A stretch of DNA of 64,000 bases from JBCDCY01 sp039180875 (GTDB taxonomy: Bacteria > Pseudomonadota > Alphaproteobacteria > Rhodobacterales > Rhodobacteraceae). The notes below the pieces were generated by a model. It saw only the letters and a program-made list of their open reading frames with translations, did not search any database and was not told where the DNA came from. The position numbers and the translations under genes were made by a program. The stretch lies in the NCBI GenBank assembly GCA_039180875.1, contig JBCDCY010000001.1:372001-436000 (forward strand), given 5' to 3'. Shown piece by piece: positions 15,152 to 21,633 of this stretch. Position 1 is the first letter of the stretch. Each line of letters starts with the position of its first letter.

Positions 15152-16612
15152 TCACACCCCCGCCGGCATTTTCGCCGGGTCGCGCACCACCTTGCGCGGG
15201 GCCGTGAGTTCCTTCCAGGTCGAGAGTGCCTTGGCGACGGAGGGGTAGGCGGTGCGCTCGATGAACTTGCCGCGGCCGGGCGCCGGCTCGACGTTCTGGC
15301 CGGCGGAGTAGACCACCTCTCCCCGCGACAGGGTGTAGCGCGGCAGGGCGGAGACCTTCACGCCCTCGAAGACGTTATAGTCGATGGCGGAGGTCTGGGC
15401 GGCGGCGTTGATCGTCTTCTCCCGCTTGGGGTCCCAGACCACGATGTCGGCATCAGCGCCGGGCACGATCGCGCCCTTCCGCGGATAGGTGTTGAGGATC
15501 CGCGCGATGTTGGTCGACGTCGCCGCCACGAACTCCTCCGGCGTCAGCCGCCCGGTCTCCACCCCGTAGGTCCAGAGCACGGGCATCCGATCCTCGAGCC
15601 CGCCTGTGCCGTTCGGGATCTTGGTGAAGTCGCCGATGCCGAAGCGCTTCTGCTCGGTGGTGAAGGCACAGTGGTCGGTCGCCACCACCTGCAGCGAGCC
15701 CGCCTGCAGGCCGGCCCACAGGCTCGCCTGATGATCCTTGGAGCGGAAGGGCGGCGACATCACCCGGCGCGCCGCATGGTCCCAGTTGGGGTTCCGATAC
15801 TCGCTCTCGTCCAGCACCAGATGCTGGATCAGCGGCTCGCCGTAGACCCGCTGGCCCTTCTGCCTGGCCCGCCGGATCGCCTCATGCGCCTGCTCGCAGG
15901 AGACATGCACGATGTAGAGCGGCACGCCCGCGGCATCGGCGATCATGATGGCGCGATTGGCGGCCTCGCCCTCCACCTCCGGCGGGCGGGAGAAGGCGTG
16001 GGCCTCCGGCCCGTCATTGCCCTCGGCCATCAATTTGGCCTGCATCGCGGCCACGACGTCGCCGTTCTCGGCATGGACGAGGGGCATGGCGCCGATCTCG
16101 GCGCAGCGCTGGAAGGAGGCGAACATCTCGTCATCGTCCACCATCAGCGCGCCCTTGTAGGCCATGAAGTGCTTGAAGGTGTTGACGCCGCGGGCCACGA
16201 CCTCCGGCATCTCGTTGAACACCTGCTCGCCCCACCAGGTGATGGCCATGTGCCAAGCATAGTCGGCGACGGCCTTCTTATGCGACTTGGCGTGCCAGGC
16301 CTCCCACGCTTCCAGGAGCGATTGGCCGGGCGCCGGCAGGCAGAAATCGACGACCGTGGTGGTGCCGCCGGAGATCGCGGCGCGGGTCCCGCTCTCGAAA
16401 TCGTCGGTGGAGTGGGTGCCCATGAACGGCATCTCGAGATGCACATGCGGGTCGATGCCGCCGGGCATCACATAGGCGCCGTCCGCCTCGATGGTCTCAT
16501 CGCCCGAGAGGTTCTCGCCCACCGCCGCGATGGTCTCGCCCTCGATCAACACATCCGCCGCGAACTGCCGGTCCGCCGTGACGACCGTGCCGCCCTTGAT
16601 GACTTTGCTCAT
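15152..16612 (-). CDS. hydA: Dihydropyrimidinase (D-hydantoinase)
   Basis: A 486-residue cyclic amidohydrolase that opens dihydrouracil or dihydrothymine to N-carbamoyl-beta-amino acids. The binuclear zinc ligands are visible: H56 and H58 (DPHVHLE), carboxylated lysine K153 (FMAYKG), H180 (LVHAENGD), H236 (YIVHVSCE) and D313 (ATDHCAF). Length and C-terminal wording (FSRGEV-like TLSRGEVVYSAG) match the family. ATG 16612 was chosen because it gives the conserved MSKVIKGGTVV start with AGGGATG upstream; the upstream in-frame ATG adds only six residues. It works with the M20 hydrolase and the aminotransferase upstream. Confidence 0.94.
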   Translation of the reverse strand: MSKVIKGGTVVTADRQFAADVLIEGETIAAVGENLSGDETIEADGAYVMPGGIDPHVHLEMPFMGTHSTDDFESGTRAAISGGTTTVVDFCLPAPGQSLLEAWEAWHAKSHKKAVADYAWHMAITWWGEQVFNEMPEVVARGVNTFKHFMAYKGALMVDDDEMFASFQRCAEIGAMPLVHAENGDVVAAMQAKLMAEGNDGPEAHAFSRPPEVEGEAANRAIMIADAAGVPLYIVHVSCEQAHEAIRRARQKGQRVYGEPLIQHLVLDESEYRNPNWDHAARRVMSPPFRSKDHQASLWAGLQAGSLQVVATDHCAFTTEQKRFGIGDFTKIPNGTGGLEDRMPVLWTYGVETGRLTPEEFVAATSTNIARILNTYPRKGAIVPGADADIVVWDPKREKTINAAAQTSAIDYNVFEGVKVSALPRYTLSRGEVVYSAGQNVEPAPGRGKFIERTAYPSVAKALSTWKELTAPRKVVRDPAKMPAGV

Positions 16613-16631
16613 GGTTTCGCATCCCTGCACC

Positions 16632-16667
16632 GTCCCGGAAATCCGCCCAAGGCGGATTGTCCGGGAC
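16632..16667. repeat. Palindromic repeat, copy 1
   Basis: GTCCCGGA-A-ATCCGCC, a CAA loop, then GGCGGAT-TG-TCCGGGAC. It is preceded by CACC and followed by CTC. The same sequence recurs at 16822 and, inverted with two base changes in the inner stem, at 17179. It lies 20 bp upstream of the dihydropyrimidinase start, so it may also sit in that gene's leader. Confidence 0.85.
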
Positions 16668-16680
16668 CTCGACCTCTCCG

Positions 16681-16800
16681 TCAGAGCGGGATCTCCCCGC
16701 TCACGTCCCGTCAGTGCGGATTGTGCGCCATGATGAGGCGATCTTTCCAGAGCCTTCGCCAGCGCTTGTCTGGTTTTGCGCGTTTCAGGGGGGTGTCGGG
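16681..16800 (-). pseudogene. Decayed 3' fragment of a GIY-YIG endonuclease gene
   Basis: This stretch is a diverged copy of the last ~40 codons of the intact GIY-YIG gene at 16869-17156. The fragment reads LKRAKPDKRWRRLWKDRL against LKREKQIKRWRRPWKDRL in the intact gene. A TGG codon (W86 of the intact gene, in NPHWQD) has become TGA at 16711, although the next dozen codons (DVSGEIPL) still match. There is no 5' half. It lies between palindrome copies 1 and 2, so the duplicated unit is 'palindrome plus gene end'. Confidence 0.75.
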
Positions 16801-16821
16801 CAGAGCGCTCCGCACGGCACC

Positions 16822-16855
16822 GTCCCGGAAATCCGCCGGGCGGATTGTCCGGGAC
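16822..16855. repeat. Palindromic repeat, copy 2
   Basis: The same outer arms GTCCCGGA/TCCGGGAC and inner arms ATCCGCC/GGCGGAT as copy 1, with a shorter loop, again preceded by GGCACC. It starts 13 bp beyond the stop of the intact GIY-YIG gene. Confidence 0.85.
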
Positions 16856-16868
16856 CTCCCCGCGTCCC

Positions 16869-17156
16869 TCAGAACGGAATATCGCCGCTCACGTCCTGCC
16901 AGTGCGGATTGTGCTCTGCGATGAGGCGATCCTTCCAAGGCCGCCGCCAGCGCTTGATCTGTTTTTCACGCTTGAGCGCGGCGTCCAGCGTCTCATGCCG
17001 CTCGAACCACACGAGAGTGCGGATGTTGTAGCGCGCGGTGTGGCCGGGGATCGCGCCTGCCCGGTGTTGCTCGACGCGCTGCCTGAGGTCTCGGGTCGCG
17101 CCGATGTAGATCGCGCCGAACGGGCGGGAGGCGAGGATGTAGACGAAGTGGGCCAT
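16869..17156 (-). CDS. Solitary GIY-YIG endonuclease domain protein
   Basis: A 95-residue protein consisting only of a UvrC/Slx1-type GIY-YIG domain: FVYILAS (residues 4-10) and AIYIGATRDLRQRVEQHR (15-32) supply the two halves of the motif, the conserved Arg and the Glu. WFERHETLDAALKREKQIK and RWRRPWKDRLI are the usual C-terminal helices. No DNA-binding domain is attached. ATG 17156 was chosen since it begins the domain; an upstream extension would read through the palindrome. The gene is bracketed by inverted palindromes (copies 2 and 3), a layout seen for many such orphan genes in alphaproteobacteria. It may be a repeat-associated nuclease. Confidence 0.88.
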   Translation of the reverse strand: MAHFVYILASRPFGAIYIGATRDLRQRVEQHRAGAIPGHTARYNIRTLVWFERHETLDAALKREKQIKRWRRPWKDRLIAEHNPHWQDVSGDIPF

Positions 17157-17178
17157 GGGCGGGTGGCTTGAGGGAGAG

Positions 17179-17214
17179 GTCCCGGACAAGCCGCCTTGGG
17201 CGGCTTTCCGGGAC
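17179..17214. repeat. Palindromic repeat, copy 3 (inverted)
   Basis: GTCCCGGA-CA-AGCCGCC, TTG, GGCGGCT-T-TCCGGGAC, followed by GGTGCG. It is the reverse complement of copies 1 and 2 apart from an A/G change in each inner arm (compensatory: ATCCGCC to AGCCGCC with matching GGCGGCT). It lies 22 bp upstream of the GIY-YIG start codon, so copies 2 and 3 flank the gene as an inverted pair. Confidence 0.85.
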
Positions 17215-17250
17215 GGTGCGGGTTGGGCTGCCGCAGCATCAAGTGGATCG

Positions 17251-17433
17251 TCAACGTCGACGATTGAGTAGAAGACCGGCGAGTAGACCAATCACGGCAC
17301 CGATAATGCCGAAAATCAATGCTCCAGAGTATCCTTCACCACCACCTGCAATGCCGTACCCACGACCAACGAAAACACCGAAGGCACCTCCGGCGAGAAA
17401 CCCAACACCACCGAATTTGAGCTTCCGCCTCAC
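17251..17433 (-). CDS. Small two-helix glycine-zipper membrane protein
   Basis: A 60-residue protein beginning with GTG at 17433, whose bases overlap the TGA of the M20 hydrolase (GTGA), the typical coupled-translation arrangement. It starts RRKLKFGG, has two glycine-rich hydrophobic stretches (GFLAGGAFGVFVG and ALIFGIIGAVIGLLAGLLL) and ends NRRR. The positive ends predict both termini in the cytoplasm. Codon use is less GC-biased than in the neighbours. Glycine-zipper pairs occur in toxin-like and oligomerising membrane peptides, but no function can be assigned. Confidence 0.65.
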   Translation of the reverse strand: MRRKLKFGGVGFLAGGAFGVFVGRGYGIAGGGEGYSGALIFGIIGAVIGLLAGLLLNRRR

Positions 17434-18680
17434 CCCACGATTTCCGCCGTCTCGACCACCGCGTGGAACAGCACGTCGGTGCCGGCCCTTGCCCAGTCCT
17501 TGCTGATCTCCTCGGCCTCGTTGTGGGAGAGGCCGTCGACGCAGGGGCACATCACCATGGCGGTCGGCGCGACGCGGTTGATCCAGCAGGCGTCGTGGCC
17601 CGCGCCGCTGACGATGTCGCGGTGGGAGTAGCCGAGGCGTTCGGCCGCGTCCCGCACCGCCGCCACGCAGCCTTCGTCGAAGGCGGGGGGGTCGAACTGG
17701 CCGACGATCTGGCTCTCGAAGCTCACACCCAACGCCTCGCAAATCCCCGGCGCCTCGGCCTCGAGCCGTGCGACCATGGCGTTCAGGACCTCGAGATCCG
17801 GCGAGCGGAAGTCGACCGTAAAGACCACCCGGCCGGGGATGATGTTGCGGCTGTTGGGGTAGACGTCGACATGGCCGATGGCGCCGACCGCTGCAGGCTG
17901 GTGCGCCATGGCGATCTCGTGCACCAGCTCGGTGATCTGGGCGAGACCGCGGCCCGCGTTCCTGCGCATCTTCATCGGCGTGGAGCCGGTGTGGCTCTCC
18001 TTGCCCGTCACGGTGCACTCGATCCAGCGCAGGCCCTGGCCGTGGGTGACGACGCCGATGTCGACGCCCTCCACCTCCAGGATCGGGCCCTGCTCGATGT
18101 GCAGCTCGAAGAAGGCGTGCATCTTGCGCGCGCCCACCTCCTCATCACCAACCCAGCCGATGCGCTTCAGCTCGTCGCCGAAGCGTTTGCCCTCGCCGTC
18201 CTCACGGGCATAGGCCCAGTCGAGGTCGTGCACGCCGGCGAAGACGCCGGAGGCGAGCATGGCGGGGGCAAAGCGGGTCCCCTCCTCGTTCGTCCAGTTG
18301 GTGACGACGATCGGATGCTTGGTCTTGATGCCGAGATCGTTGAGCGTGCGGATGATCTCGAGCCCGCCGAGCACACCGAGCACGCCGTCATACTTCCCCC
18401 CCGTCGGTTGGGTGTCGAGGTGGGAGCCGACATAGACCGGCAGCGCCGCGGGATCGGCCCCTTCGCGCCGGGCGAACATGGTGCCCATGGCGTCGACGCC
18501 GGTGGTGAGCCCCGCCTCGTCGCACCAGCGTTGGAAGAGCGCGCGACCCTCGGCATCCGCATCCGTCAGGGTCTGGCGATTGTTGCCGCCGGCGATGCCG
18601 GGGCCGATCTTTGCCATCTCCATCAAGGCGTCCCAGAGGCGGTCGCCGTTGATCCTCAGGTTCTCGCCGGGGGCTGGCAT
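17430..18680 (-). CDS. Beta-ureidopropionase / N-carbamoyl-amino acid hydrolase (M20 family)
   Basis: A 416-residue zinc amidohydrolase of the AmaB/HyuC type that removes the carbamoyl group from N-carbamoyl-beta-alanine. Metal-ligand segments: H87 in GSHLDTQP, D98 in KYDGVLG, the Glu pair in TNEEGTRF (132-133), His in ELHIEQGP, and His in GLSHNEAEE. The lid-dimerisation segment VTGKESHTGSTPM is typical. Its position in the same cluster as dihydropyrimidinase and omega-aminotransferase favours the pyrimidine-catabolic role over allantoate hydrolysis. It is coupled by a 4-bp overlap to the small membrane protein downstream. Confidence 0.9.
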   Translation of the reverse strand: MPAPGENLRINGDRLWDALMEMAKIGPGIAGGNNRQTLTDADAEGRALFQRWCDEAGLTTGVDAMGTMFARREGADPAALPVYVGSHLDTQPTGGKYDGVLGVLGGLEIIRTLNDLGIKTKHPIVVTNWTNEEGTRFAPAMLASGVFAGVHDLDWAYAREDGEGKRFGDELKRIGWVGDEEVGARKMHAFFELHIEQGPILEVEGVDIGVVTHGQGLRWIECTVTGKESHTGSTPMKMRRNAGRGLAQITELVHEIAMAHQPAAVGAIGHVDVYPNSRNIIPGRVVFTVDFRSPDLEVLNAMVARLEAEAPGICEALGVSFESQIVGQFDPPAFDEGCVAAVRDAAERLGYSHRDIVSGAGHDACWINRVAPTAMVMCPCVDGLSHNEAEEISKDWARAGTDVLFHAVVETAEIVG

Positions 18681-18718
18681 GGAAGGGTCCTTTGTCCGGA
18701 TGCGGTGGGAGCGCGCCG

Positions 18719-18772
18719 CCCCGGACGAGGTCCGGGGCCTCTCAGGGCGAGGTCCCGGGCCGGGCCCGGGAC
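18719..18772. repeat. Two palindromes of a CCCGGAC/GTCCGGG family
   Basis: CCCCGGAC-GAG-GTCCGGGG (18719-18737) and GTCCCGGGC-CGG-GCCCGGGAC (18752-18772) fill most of the 102 bp between the aminotransferase and the M20 hydrolase genes. The second is again followed by GGCGCGGTG, like the palindromes near the GIY-YIG gene. They may act as REP-like mRNA processing or termination sites. Confidence 0.7.
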
Positions 18773-18782
18773 GGCGCGGTGC

Positions 18783-20111
18783 CTAGTGCAGGCCCCGCAG
18801 CACATCGCCGAGGGTCTCGACGAGTTGGTCGATCTGCGGCTTCTCGATGATCAGCGGCGGCGAGAGGGCGATGATGTCGCCGGTGGTGCGGATCAGCACG
18901 CCCTTCTCGTAGGCGGCGAGGAAGGCGGCGAAGGCACGCTGGGTAGGCGCGCCGGCGATCGGCTCGAGCTCCACTGCGCCGATCAGGCCGAGATTGCGGA
19001 TGTCGATCACGTGGGGCAGGCCGCGGAGCGAATGCAGCGCCTCCTGCCAATAGTCGGCAAGCTCGGTGGCGCGGGTGAGCAAGCCCTCGTCGGCATAGGT
19101 CTCGAGCGTGCCGAGGCCCGCGGCGGCAGCCATCGGATTGCCGGAATAAGTATAGCCGTGGAAGAGCTCGATCATGTGCTCCGGCCCGGTCATGAAGGCG
19201 TCGTGGATCTCCGCCGTGGTCAGCACCGCGCCCATCGGGATGATGCCGTTGGTCAGGCCCTTGGCGCAGACGATCATGTCCGGCATCACGTCGAAGAACT
19301 CGGCGGCGAAGGGCGCGCCGAGGCGGCCGAAGCCAGTGATCACCTCGTCGAAGATCAGCAGGATGCCGTGCTTCCTGGTGATCTCTCGCAGCCGCTGCAG
19401 GTAGCCCTTGGGCGGTAGCAGCACGCCGGTGGAGCCCGCCATCGGCTCCACGATCACGGCGGCAACGGTGGAGGGGTCGTGCAGAGTGACGATCCGCTCC
19501 AGATCGTCGGCGAGCTCCGCCCCATGCTCCGGCTGGCCCTTGGTGAAGGCGTTGCGGGCGAGGTCGTGGGTGTGGGGCAGGTGGTCGACGCCGGTGAGCA
19601 GGGTGCCGAAATGCTTGCGGTTGGCGACGATGCCGCCGACCGAGATGCCGCCGAAGTTCACGCCGTGATAGCCGCGCTCGCGGCCGATCAGGCGGGTGCG
19701 GGTGCCCTCGCCCTTAGCGCGCTGATAGGCGATGGCGATTTTGAGGGCACTCTCCACCGCCTCGGAGCCCGAGTTGGTGAAGAAGGCGTGCTCGAACGGC
19801 TCGGGCGCGATGCCGGTCAGGCGATTGGCGAGCTCGAAGACCTTGGGATGGCCCATCTGGAAGGCGGGGGCGTAGTCGAGCTCCTCCACCTGGTCCTTGA
19901 TCGCCTGGACGATCTTCGGGCGCTTATGCCCGGCATTGCAGCACCAGAGGCCGGCGGTGCCGTCCAGCACCTGCCGGCCGTCGGCGGTGGTGTAGTGCAT
20001 CCCCTCGGCCGCGACGAACATCCGCGGGTTGGCCTTGAACTGGCGGTTCGCGGTGAACGGCATCCAGAAGGCGCGGAGGTCGTTCGGGCTCGCGCTGCGT
20101 CGATCGGCCAT
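18783..20111 (-). CDS. Beta-alanine/omega-amino acid:pyruvate aminotransferase
   Basis: A 442-residue class III PLP aminotransferase. The Schiff-base lysine is K284 (VCAKGLTNG) and the pyridine-nitrogen Asp is D255 (IFDEVITGFGR). The N-terminal WMPFTANRQFK and the GLWCCNAGH pocket match omega-amino-acid:pyruvate transaminases. In context it should convert beta-alanine (or beta-aminoisobutyrate) to malonate semialdehyde, the last step of reductive pyrimidine breakdown. It is the most upstream gene of the minus-strand catabolic series. Confidence 0.9.
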   Translation of the reverse strand: MADRRSASPNDLRAFWMPFTANRQFKANPRMFVAAEGMHYTTADGRQVLDGTAGLWCCNAGHKRPKIVQAIKDQVEELDYAPAFQMGHPKVFELANRLTGIAPEPFEHAFFTNSGSEAVESALKIAIAYQRAKGEGTRTRLIGRERGYHGVNFGGISVGGIVANRKHFGTLLTGVDHLPHTHDLARNAFTKGQPEHGAELADDLERIVTLHDPSTVAAVIVEPMAGSTGVLLPPKGYLQRLREITRKHGILLIFDEVITGFGRLGAPFAAEFFDVMPDMIVCAKGLTNGIIPMGAVLTTAEIHDAFMTGPEHMIELFHGYTYSGNPMAAAAGLGTLETYADEGLLTRATELADYWQEALHSLRGLPHVIDIRNLGLIGAVELEPIAGAPTQRAFAAFLAAYEKGVLIRTTGDIIALSPPLIIEKPQIDQLVETLGDVLRGLH

Positions 20112-20433
20112 GGTTCTCTCCCTGCCAGGCGCACGGTGTCAGGGGCGTGGGGCCGGCCCGGACGCGGTCCGGGCTCATTCGTCGACATCTTCGCCGAAAT
20201 GCGCAGATCGGCCTGGCTGCCCGGGCGAGACGCTAGAGCAAAAGCCGATCGAACGGAATCGGAAATCGCTTCCTCCCGATCAGCCCAGGGCTGATCGTGA
20301 ACGCAATTCCCGATACGAGATACGTTGGTTGGGACGGGCCTCGCGCCAGGGGAGAATCCTGCTCGGCGGGTACGATTCCAGAGGCTGCGGCGCGTCTCGC
20401 ATCGCGCGATCGCGCCCCGGCAGCGCGAACCCT
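20112..20433. other. Intergenic, 322 bp, with one more palindrome
   Basis: No gene seen. GCCCGGAC-GCG-GTCCGGGC (20156-20174) is another member of the CCCGGAC family. A stretch at 20231-20275 (TAGAGCAAAAGCCGATCGAA...) resembles a short element I associate with alphaproteobacterial intergenic regions. The promoter of the pyrimidine operon should lie in the right-hand part near 20112-20200 on the minus strand, but I cannot mark a -35/-10. Confidence 0.4.
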
Positions 20434-21480
20434 TCAGGCGCTGACGCAGACCTGGTTGCGCCCGGCCTTCTTGGCGGCATAGAGCAGTTCGTCGGCCCGG
20501 GCGATCAGGCTTTCGGCGGTGTCGTCGTCGCGCAATTGGGTGGCGCCGATCGAGACGGTGATCCGGCCGATCTTCTCACCCGAGCGCTGGGTCACCCAGT
20601 CGATGTCGCCGAAGGCGCGGCGGATGGTGTTACAGACGAACTCCGCCCCCCGCGCCGCCGTCTTGGGCAGCAGCAGGGCGAACTCCTCCCCGCCGAAGCG
20701 GGCGGCGGTGTCCTGGCCCTTGACGTTGCGCATCATCACCCGGGCGAAACCGCGCAGGATGTTGTCGCCGACCGCGTGGCCCCAGACGTCGTTCACCGTC
20801 TTGAAGCGGTCGACATCGGCCAGGGCGAAGGCGAGCGGCTGTTGGGTGTGGCGCGCCCGCTCGATCGCGTCCTGCATCACCTCCTCCAGCCGCCGCCGGT
20901 TGGCGAGGCCGGTCAGGTGATCGGTGAAGGCGGACATGCGCAGGTCCGCCAGCTCCTTCTCCATCCCGCGAACCTGGTCCTGGGCCCGCTTCAGATCGGC
21001 CTGTAGGGCGTTGGAAGAGCTGAGCTGCGCCTGGTTGGCCTTGAAGAGCGTTCCGGCGACGGAGCGCAGGTCCTCCCGGCTCGGGGCGGCGGAGAGCGCG
21101 CGGATCGACACCTTCAAAGTCTCGGCAAAGGCGCCGGAGGTGGTGACACCCCCCTGCACCAGATCGACGACGTTGCTGAGTTCCTGCCCGAGGTTGTCCG
21201 AAATGTCGGCCAGGTCGTCGTGCATGGCACGGGGCGACAGCAGCTCATCGTAGATCTCCTTGAGCGAGAGGTCGCTGAGGCCGCCATCGCTGCGGAGGGC
21301 GGCGTCGATGCAGGAGGTCAGCATCTCGTTGCTTTGCTCGGCGTAGGTGTACCAGACCTCGAACGTCTGGGGATCGGGGGCGGTCTGGTGGGCGATGGCG
21401 AGCTCCAACGCCTCCTCCGCAGTGCGCCGTGTGGCGTCGAACGTGCCGGTTTCCGGTCCCTGCTCGTCGGCGGATCGCAT
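20434..21480 (-). CDS. Diguanylate cyclase (GGDEF domain)
   Basis: A 348-residue protein. An N-terminal helical region of about 180 residues without a recognised sensor domain ends in a likely signalling helix (NALQADLKRAQDQVRGMEKELADLR) and leads into a GGDEF domain with DHLTGLANRR, DVDRFKTVND and the active loop GGEEF (263-267). The inhibitory I-site position reads KGQD (254-257) instead of RxxD, so product inhibition is probably weak or lost. There is no membrane segment, so it is cytosolic. ATG 21480 was preferred to TTG 21492, whose GAGAGG would abut the codon. Makes cyclic di-GMP. Confidence 0.92.
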   Translation of the reverse strand: MRSADEQGPETGTFDATRRTAEEALELAIAHQTAPDPQTFEVWYTYAEQSNEMLTSCIDAALRSDGGLSDLSLKEIYDELLSPRAMHDDLADISDNLGQELSNVVDLVQGGVTTSGAFAETLKVSIRALSAAPSREDLRSVAGTLFKANQAQLSSSNALQADLKRAQDQVRGMEKELADLRMSAFTDHLTGLANRRRLEEVMQDAIERARHTQQPLAFALADVDRFKTVNDVWGHAVGDNILRGFARVMMRNVKGQDTAARFGGEEFALLLPKTAARGAEFVCNTIRRAFGDIDWVTQRSGEKIGRITVSIGATQLRDDDTAESLIARADELLYAAKKAGRNQVCVSA

Positions 21481-21583
21481 GGCCTGCCCCAACCTCTCGA
21501 TGTTGAAGAGGAGCTTTGATCGATCTTCGTTACGACAGGGTTTATGCGGCGGAGATCATAGCGCGCGCGGGCCCCAGCCCATG

Positions 21584-21615
21584 AAAAAACCGCCGGGCCG
21601 GGACCCGGCGGTTTT
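21584..21615 (-). terminator. Intrinsic terminator after the RTX gene
   Basis: AACCGCCGGG pairs with CCCGGCGGTT around a short CG-rich loop. On the minus strand the hairpin is followed by six T residues, and on the plus strand by TTTT. It lies 19 bp after the RTX gene stop and 100 bp before the diguanylate cyclase start, isolating the two. Confidence 0.85.
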
Positions 21616-21633
21616 CGATGCAGCGCGCGAGTC

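Noticed and set aside
16869..17291. Longer 140-residue start for the GIY-YIG protein
   Set aside because: The extra 45 codons read through palindrome copy 3 and show no domain; ATG 17156 starts exactly at the GIY-YIG fold.
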